Origin: Alligator mississippiensis | Lineage: Eukaryota; Chordata; Crocodylia; Alligatoridae | Direction of reading: 5' to 3' | Assembly (NCBI RefSeq): GCF_030867095.1 | Contig: NC_081825.1 | Location: 50,024,501 to 50,088,500 of the forward strand | DNA length: 64,000 bases | Part shown: in pieces, positions 57,436 through 64,000 of the stretch | How positions within the stretch are numbered: the first letter of the stretch is position 1 | Layout of the letters: every line of letters starts with the position of its first letter | Notes under the pieces: model-generated | Databases searched by the model: none | What the model was told of the DNA's origin: nothing | What the model saw: only the letters and a program-made list of their open reading frames with translations | Translations under genes and position numbers: made by a program

Positions 57436-58218
57436 CTTACACATCATCGCACAAAGTTGCTCAACAAGCTTCCTGTATGGCACCCTCCCATTCTCTTTAC
57501 TGCAGGGACTCCCTGGAACAGCCTGCTCATTCCCTCATGTCAAGGCCTGTGTGTGCCCTCCAGCTTCCCCATGTCTGGGGCTTTGTGTGTCCCCATTCCC
57601 CTCTCTGCTAAGTCAGGGTCCATTCACTTTTTTGCCACATCAGGGTACTCAGTTTTCCCCTCCCCCTATGCCAAAGATGGTGTGCCACCAATCACTGTCA
57701 GGGGCTCTGTGCTTTCTCCTCCATCAAATTTTCCACGCTTCCAGGGGGTCAGTGTGTTCACCCACCCTGTACCATTATTATTTATTTTTATTTCTGTCTG
57801 GGGGAGAAATGATTCACGGCATCAACATTTTAAACTCCATGGGAGGGAACTGACAAGGCAGAGGTGAGGGGTAGTGTTATGCTAACAGATGTTAATACGT
57901 GTCATGAACCAGTTCTTTGATCTAGAGAGAATTACAGACCTGACTGAAGGGTCTGGGTCTGCTAACCAGATGCCAAGGGTTTTGTGCATCATTCCTCATT
58001 TCCTCCTCCTGATTTTCCAGTGCTTACCAAAATCAATGGGACTTAGCCCACCGATGCCTAGAATATTCCCTGAAAAGTGGAAATTGCTTGGACATGGTAT
58101 CCTGTTAAAGACAGAGTGTCATAATAGTGTTGAACCTTCCTTTCCTAGGCCAAAAATGACTCTATCTTTTGTCTTGCATTAAATCCGGATTAGCTTTACG
58201 GCAGCCAAATTATAAACC
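57436..58218. other. Unclassified sequence
   Basis: C/T-rich to about 57730, then AT-rich. Frames of 136-143 codons lack recognisable domains. Confidence 0.35.
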
Positions 58219-58430
58219 AGGGATGAATGGTGTGGAGCCAATCTATGGGATGAATGAGTGGTGCAGTGTCAGGCCGCAGGCCTGATCTAACATGCAGGAT
58301 CAGTCTCTGGACCAAATCCAATGCTTGGAGCCATCTCATCCAGCCCACAGGTCAGAGAATTTGGCAGTGGGAGACAGATGGCATTGTTAATTATCATGGC
58401 TCTCATAGGGCCAGATAAACTGAACACCAC
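58219..58430. mobile_element. Possible hAT derivative
   Basis: CAGGGATGAATGGTGT at the left and (reverse complement) CAGTGGTGTTCAG at the right resemble hAT ends. The flanks do not match well. Confidence 0.35.
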
Positions 58431-59798
58431 TGATATATGTCATAGATAAAAAATATTACAATCAGGTAATAATACGCACAACTCCCATTGCCTAATGAGG
58501 GAGCCGCAACAAGCTCTACCATATATTTGTTCAATTGACATTGAACAAATGTCACTTTGAACCTGAGACAGTTCTGTCCTTGATTTCATGGATTTAAACT
58601 ATCAATGCGAATGATTGTAGCTTCACCTGAGTCAAAAAAAGATGGAACAGAGAATTACCTTACTCTTCAACACATGCAGATGGAACCTTTGCAGCAGCTC
58701 CTTTTGCACCACACTAGCCACTCTGGGTGCTTTGACACAGTAATTGTATGTTTGTGTTTATATATATTATAGCCTGATAACATACCCTTTCTTGTTTAAA
58801 GAGCTGCATATTTCAACAACACCATGCAATGGCATGATGCAATATAATCACTCAGCAAGAGATACTACAACTGATTGTTGTACCACACAGTATTCTTCAG
58901 GGCTTCAGACTGGGGCCCTAGTTTAATTTTTACAGCCATGGCATCTAGACAATGGGGTAAGCTGAGCCAAAGGATACATTAAAATACCCTTGAAGTATGA
59001 AAGCATGGATGAAACACCACTGCAAATAACGGAAGCAGTAAAATGCTTGAACGTTTTCCCCTTTAAGTCTTTGTTTTATTTTCATGCTGTAATTGTAAAA
59101 AAATAAATCAGAGAGAAGAATACAAAGTGTTCAAGAACAGGTACATACAATTAGGTTCCTATATACTTAAAGTCACCTGAATATGTGCCCTAATTTTCAG
59201 CAGTGTTGAGTGCCAGTTCAAATAACTTCCTCTATATTATAAATCCCTGAACTTGCAATGGAAATTACACTTCCAGTCCTCAAAGAAAGCACCGTTGGCT
59301 TTCAGCTGCTCTTACTCTGTCACTGCAAAATCAGGCCTTACTAAAGTAGAATTTACCCCCTGCTAATCACTTACCTGGTGTCACTTTAGGTAACTCAGGT
59401 AATTACAGGTAACTCAGGCCAATAAATGATTTATCAGATCATGCTGAACATGAAATAAGTTCATAGCCCCACAGATCTGGAGTCCTAGCCTAAAATATGA
59501 AGTTAAAACATTAGGCCAATATTTTTTAAACCAAGTTCTTAAAGTGAGGCCACTAACTCACTCCTTAGGCATCTAATGAAATCTGTCCATTTATAAAGCA
59601 CTGTGCACCCAGCACATTTTCAGAGAACCAAGAGTTGCATGGTTAGGGAACCATGTCCTAGGGAAAAGCAAATTAGCTCTAGATAAGGTGCAAATATGGC
59701 TTTAGCACTGTTGCTGCATCTGCATAAATAAATGTCCTGCTCATTTATGTATCGCTCTAAAATGTGAACAGCCTTTGACTTTTCACTTGTATCTCACA
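58431..59798. other. Unclassified AT-rich sequence
   Basis: No gene or defined repeat recognised. Confidence 0.4.
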
Positions 59799-59806
59799 CC
59801 TTACAG

Positions 59807-60032
59807 CAGTGCTTTTCAAACTGGTCCAGGGAACTGTGGGGTTCCATGATCCTTCACCTGGGGCTCTCAAAAGAGATGGGGAATAGTGCTGGAGGCAGCC
59901 AGGGGGCAGTGAGCTGCCATTGCCATGCCAGGTCGCTTGGCTCTGCATCAGTCTTTAGGTTAGGGGTAGGGGTTCTGCACCAGAATTGATATGAAAAAGG
60001 TTCAACAACTTCCTGAAGTTTGAAAACCACTG
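59807..60032. mobile_element. hAT-type MITE (226 bp)
   Basis: Ends CAGTGCTTTTCAAAC and (reverse complement) CAGTGGTTTTCAAAC, near-perfect TIR. Flanks CCTTACAG (59799-59806) and CTTTACAG (60033-60040) give an 8-bp target duplication with one change. Confidence 0.82.
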
Positions 60033-61192
60033 CTTTACAGCAGAGTCAGATCATTAACTTTTGCGGGCAAGGTCAATACCTTCCCCTATAGTCTGACTGC
60101 TACTGAGCCCACCAGCAGCATGCAGGGAAGATAGGGTGGCCATTGTAGAGGACAGTCTGATAGTTCTCTATTGATATGAAACCAGACCCCTTTATGACAT
60201 AAAGGCACCGGGCTTTGTATCAATAGAGAACAGAGCAGAAGAAAACCGGAATGCCCTCTATGACGGCTACCCTAAGGGAGGACCAAACCCTTTATTCAGG
60301 CCAGGGAGCACTGGAGGCCAACAATGGTTCCCCTGAAGTTCCCATGACTACCTGCAGGCTCAGGGCTTCAGAGCGAAATAAAAAAGCCAAAAACTACAGT
60401 AGTCTTGGGGTTCACGGATGCAACTACAATGGTGCCACGGTGAGCCCCGACAACTGTCTACATCCAGAGTTGCAGCAGAGTGGCCGAGAGCACAAGTTGG
60501 ACCTTGCTGCGGCCTGAGGGAAGTTGGACCTTCTCGTGGGCCGCCGGCACAGGGTCGGTCTACAGCCGGGGTCCCTGCTGGGCCGGGGGTCCCTGGGCCA
60601 GGCCTGCACTGCTGTGTCCCAACCCAGATCTGCGCTCGGTGCCACACAGGGCCGTGCTCTCTGCTCCCCGCGGGGAGGGCCCCCAGGCTGGCTCCTCTCC
60701 CCTGCTGCCTCGGCCCCGCGGGGAGGACGGTGCCAGGGTCTCTGCCGGCTGCACAGAGCACAGGCTGCCCTGACCCCGGCAGCTGCCGCGTTTCCAAGCC
60801 AGCCGGGCGTCCCTGGGGCGGCTCCGTCTCCTCCTCCGTCTGCCTCTGGCGGCAGCAGCCGGGCTGGGAGGGGCAGCGCCGCGGGGCCCCGGCCCAGCCC
60901 AACCCAGCCCTACCCGCTGCCGCCACTGCCCGTGTTTGCGAGGCCGCCGCGCCGCCCTTCCTGTCCCCGGGCGCGGGGCGGGGTGCGGGGCCAGGCGGGC
61001 GGGCGGCGCACGCCTCTGCCTGACGCGCCGGGGAGGCAGTGCACCGAGACCCGCCCTGCCCTGGTGCTGGGTAATGAGTGTGTGCGCGGCTGCCTGCCCC
61101 GGGGGCAGGGCCGGGCCGGGCCGGGCTCCGTAAGTGTGAGCGCCGCCAGCACCGCCGCAGCCTCCACCCAGCGGGCGGGGGCACCGCCCTGC

Positions 61193-61212
61193 CCCCGCCC
61201 CGCCCCGCCCCG
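61193..61212 (+). promoter_or_regulatory. GC-box (SP/KLF) cluster
   Basis: Three or four overlapping CCCGCCC units about 50 bp upstream of the E-box. Confidence 0.6.
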
Positions 61213-61257
61213 CGCTCACCCGCCGGCCAAGGCGGCCTGGCAGCGAGCGGCGCCGGC

Positions 61258-61267
61258 GTCATGTGAC
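61258..61267. promoter_or_regulatory. E-box, GTCATGTGAC
   Basis: Differs by one base from the CLEAR/USF palindrome GTCACGTGAC and contains the MITF/TFE core TCATGTG. Located about 80 bp upstream of the donor, close to the likely start site. Confidence 0.5.
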
Positions 61268-61279
61268 AGCGCAGCCGGG

Positions 61280-61346
61280 TGCCAGGAGCCGGGGAGCAGC
61301 GAGCGCCGAGCCGCGCAACGCCCGCCGCCTGCCGCCGCCGCCGACG
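61280..61346 (+). other. Probable non-coding first exon (5'UTR), + strand
   Basis: GC-rich sequence ending CGACG followed by GTGAGT, a strong splice donor with intron starting at 61347. No ATG begins a long frame before the donor, so the exon is probably untranslated. The start is a guess. A second donor-like CCGTAAGTG at about 61129 could serve an alternative upstream exon. Confidence 0.5.
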
Positions 61347-62212
61347 GTGAGTGCGGCCGGGCCCGGACAAACTTTGCCGGCGCTGCAAGGCGCCTGAGGC
61401 GGGCAGGGACAGGGTCTCCGTGCCCGGAGGGGTGCAGGCGGTGCTTCCCCCCAGCAGCCCCAGCCCGGCGCCTCGCTCCATTGTTCCCCCGGCAGCGAGT
61501 GCCCGCCTGCCCCGCGCCGGCCTGGGCTCCGCTGGGAGCCGGGGGAGCCGCGGAGGTGGAAAGCACCAGCTGGTGGCGGCCCCGGGGACCGTCAGTTCTC
61601 CAGAGCATCTCCTCGGGGTCCGTCTGCAGCCGGCTTGCACCAGTCCTGTGAGAGGCCGCCCCCGGGCCCTGCTCCAGTGCGGCCCGGAGACCTCCCCGTC
61701 GGCCTGGGGGACAGCGGGGCTCGGCTCTCCTTGCTTTCGTGTCTCATAGATCAGGGCTCCTCATTTACTCAACAATTTGTAAGGACTAGAGTGAGCCCTG
61801 GTTTAGCACTGACCTACAAGGGACCTGCACCAGGTGGGATATCGCTCCCAAAATGCTTTGTGAAACCCAGCTGCTCTGCCTCATTTACCCCTCGTCCGCT
61901 TTACACTCGCCTTAAAAAAAAAAAAGATTAAGATGGCTCATGACTGTGGTAACGCTGATACTTAGAAGGTGAGGATCAGTTTAACAGGGAATGGACGGGA
62001 CGTCTGTAATAGGCGTCCTTTTATTCCGAGTGGTGTTTTGTTTTGTTTTTTTTCTAAGCGTAAATGGGAAGGGGAGCATTTATATTGGCTGTTTGTCAGA
62101 TGTGTGTTTGACACTGCTGGAGGGGGAACTCGGTCAAAGAAGTGCTATTCTTTTAAGAAGCCAGGCCAGAACTGGACAGATAGTTGCAAGTAATCCTGAA
62201 CAGTGCTCTTTT

Positions 62213-62290
62213 TCATAGACATTAGGTTTCATAGATATTAGTGCTGGAAAGGACCTCAGAAGATCATCGAGTCCAGTCCCCAAAACACCC
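62213..62290 (-). mobile_element. Short antisense CR1 3' tail
   Basis: TTTCATAGAC, TTTCATAGATATTAGTGC and TCATCGAGTCCAGTCCCC are the reverse complement of a CR1 3'UTR and tail. Confidence 0.7.
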
Positions 62291-63041
62291 AAATGAGTGT
62301 TTCTCCAAACTTGGGTGTGTAGTTTGTAGTCATGTTTCTCCCAACTTGGACATTCTTTAAAGAAAGCAATTGCTTTAGCAGCCCTCACTGTAATCTGGTT
62401 AATGTATGTGCCTTGTCAGCTTGTGTTCAACCTCCTGTATAGTAGCCTTGTGGCTCTGGAAATTTGGGAAGTGTCACAGTTCATGCGGCTTAGCTCTGCT
62501 TTATTGTTATGAAAAAGTTGAACTTGGATGCCTAATGATGAAGGAGCTTTGTGGTTCTGATTTTATGTAACTTAATGTCCATAAAAGTTCATTGTCAAGT
62601 TATTGAAAATAAAGAATGGGATTGCTCCTTGCAAATGTCTTTTTTTTTTCCACAAGATAGTTTTAAGATATGTCCCTTAGTTGTTTTATGAGGAACTTCT
62701 TGCATGAGAGGAATGACATCTGGATTTAATAATCTTGGCTGACCCGGAGAGATTTACTTCAAACTAACTTTTCCTCTTGCTCTTCTTAAAATATACTATT
62801 TTGTTTGATTGATATCACTTGGATGCAACAATGCAAAACAGTTTTTGGCTGGGTGGCATTGTTTTTTCTTCTTGCAAGCAGGTAAATAAGTTTTTGCTTG
62901 CAGTGATTTAATGTACGTTAATGCAAGTTAGAGGATTAAGGCTTGGGGGGAGAGATGTTAAGCAGTCTTTCCCTCCATGTGGAAATTGAAATTTTGTATA
63001 GTAAGTAACAGATCTGAGACAGTATTGTGACTACACCTTAG

Positions 63042-63412
63042 GCAGGTGATTCTCAACCAGTGTTGTAGATCCTTTCAAGGGTGCTGCGAGGTACACAGTG
63101 GTAGGTACTGTTGGTGTAGGTAGCTGGTTGTAGTAGTAATAGTAGACTGTTAGTAGGTACTGCAGGTGTCCAAACACTATTTGCAAGGTAAACCCAGAGA
63201 TTTCAAATAGGAATCCATATTGTTAAATCATACTGACTTACTGTGATCTTTTGAGTTCTTTGCCAAGGAATGATTGCTCATTTGTTTTTCTGTAGCACAA
63301 AAGAGAGGGAAGACTGAGAGCTAGCATTTTCTGAAGGGTCTCTTGAGGTGTGCCTCATGCCTTGAACCTTTCAAGGTGTGCCTCATGTCTGAAAAGCTTG
63401 AGAAACTCCCCT
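63042..63412. mobile_element. Possible hAT-type element
   Basis: CAGGTGATTCTCAACCAG at the left and TTGAGAAACTCCCCT at the right are loosely inverted hAT-like ends; duplication unclear. The interior repeats GGTGTGCCTCATG twice (63346 and 63374). Confidence 0.35.
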
Positions 63413-64000
63413 CCTTTACACCTACAAAATGGCTATATTTATCAGCCAAATCAAAAGTATTCAGGACAGGTAAGCAGTGATGCAAGAGTGAATGAAGTAG
63501 TTGAACACTTTCCAGTTAACAACAGTGAGGGTGTCTACCTGAATATCCAGATACCACTTATCATTTGGAAATGCAAGTATAAGTATGGAGGAAATAAGAA
63601 ACTACTGTAAAACATAAACCCACACACTACTGTGTAAATTTTTCAGTACCGTTTATAATCTCATGTATATCTTAAATTGCAGTTATTAAAGTAAACCTTA
63701 GAGTGGTTACCATGGTTACTATGATGCTAATCCATCAGCACCAATTTCTCACGTTTGATAATATCAAGTACAGCAGCTGTCTGGCCCCCAATGTGAACCT
63801 AGTTCAAAGTATTTTGTAAACAAGAGTTTCAGTAGAGCTGTAGGTCTGAATGAAATTGTGTGAGAAATGTCTAATTCTGATGCATTATCTTCATGAGATC
63901 TGCTTTTTCACCCCTACTATCTAATGATTCTTACTCAAGTAGTTTGCTGGATGTTCTTAGTAATGTGTTTTTTATGACCTGTCAAGTATTATATTTTTAC

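Larger units (their letters stand above)
60450..61750 (+). promoter_or_regulatory. CpG island promoter of an unidentified gene
   Basis: About 1.3 kb of very GC-rich, CpG-dense DNA, in sharp contrast with both flanks. It contains clustered CCCGCCCC boxes (61193-61212), an E-box/M-box-like GTCATGTGAC (61258-61267), (GCC)n sequence and a consensus donor at 61346/61347. This is the classic form of a vertebrate TATA-less promoter. Long open frames on both strands here (426 and 375 codons) are CpG-island artefacts. The downstream gene lies mostly outside the window and cannot be named. Confidence 0.75.
61347..64000 (+). other. Probable first intron of the CpG-island gene
   Basis: After the donor the sequence becomes AT-rich from about 61750 to the end. 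It carries a short antisense CR1 tail (62213-62290) and possible hAT ends at 63042 and 63412. No coding exon was recognised. Confidence 0.4.

Noticed and set aside
56632-57867. Multiple 110-143 codon frames on both strands
   Set aside because: GC-rich transposon interior and C/T-rich DNA, with heavy strand overlap; no motif.
60360-61651. Long open frames of 426 (minus) and 375 (plus) codons
   Set aside because: Both overlap the same CpG-rich DNA on opposite strands, are P/G/A/R-rich and lack domains. Stop codons are rare in such composition, so these are artefacts.
1-64000. Intact endogenous retrovirus (gag/pol/env)
   Set aside because: Only solo LTR-type elements were seen; the RT motifs present are all CR1-type, with LINE endonuclease upstream.

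Overview
This is vertebrate nuclear DNA, most probably crocodilian (alligator-like). A turtle or another CR1-rich sauropsid is the alternative. The evidence is several young CR1 LINEs with the typical short ATCTATGAA 3' tail, CORE-SINE-like fragments, many hAT- and mariner-like non-autonomous transposons, solo LTRs, dinucleotide microsatellites, and one vertebrate-style CpG island with a splice donor. There is no bacterial or viral genome organisation, and I could not recognise a complete host protein-coding gene. Most long reading frames here are stop-poor stretches of GC-rich repeat or CpG-island sequence, or are retrotransposon reading frames.

Layout. 1-9 kb: mostly unclassified sequence, with a GC-rich block (0.45-1.1 kb), a short-TIR transposon (2.99-3.62 kb), an LTR-like fragment (3.7 kb) and a clear 482-bp solo LTR (5.08-5.57 kb). 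9.1-21.2 kb: a CR1 block. CR1-A is nearly full length (5'UTR, ORF1 with an SGNH-esterase domain, ORF2 with endonuclease and reverse transcriptase). It is split by a 971-bp solo LTR and followed head-to-tail by the 5'-truncated CR1-B. CR1-C, of a different subfamily, is split by a palindromic retroposon and by an 818-bp solo LTR. 22.0-23.75 kb: an older CR1-E split by a ~940-bp LTR-like element whose sister copy lies at 52.9 kb. 24-33.2 kb: DNA-transposon derivatives, an 841-bp solo LTR, and the decayed CR1-D, itself split by an LTR-like insert, a terminal-repeat element fragment and a mariner-like MITE. 34.0-36.5 kb: a GC-rich hAT derivative plus unclassified GC-rich sequence. 36.5-48.3 kb: AT-rich and mostly unannotatable, with hAT and MITE copies and a 47-bp minisatellite. 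48.3-51 kb: old tRNA-like and foldback repeats, including one almost perfect 55-bp-arm hairpin. 51-60 kb: more unclassified DNA with hAT copies and the second ~940-bp element. 60.45-61.75 kb: CpG-island promoter with GC boxes, an E-box and a consensus splice donor at 61346/61347 on the + strand. This is probably the 5' end of an unidentified gene whose first intron fills the rest of the window.

The CR1 copies supply all recognisable protein domains: an ORF1 coiled coil and esterase, and an ORF2 APE-type endonuclease and RT. All copies carry disabling lesions. The other repeats are non-coding parasites whose nesting gives a relative chronology: CR1-A, C, D and E predate the LTR-type insertions inside them. 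I found no convincing novel multi-gene system. The most unusual structures are the 48.8-kb hairpin, the two retroposon copies with long target duplications (one palindromic), and the repeated nesting of solo LTRs inside CR1 elements.
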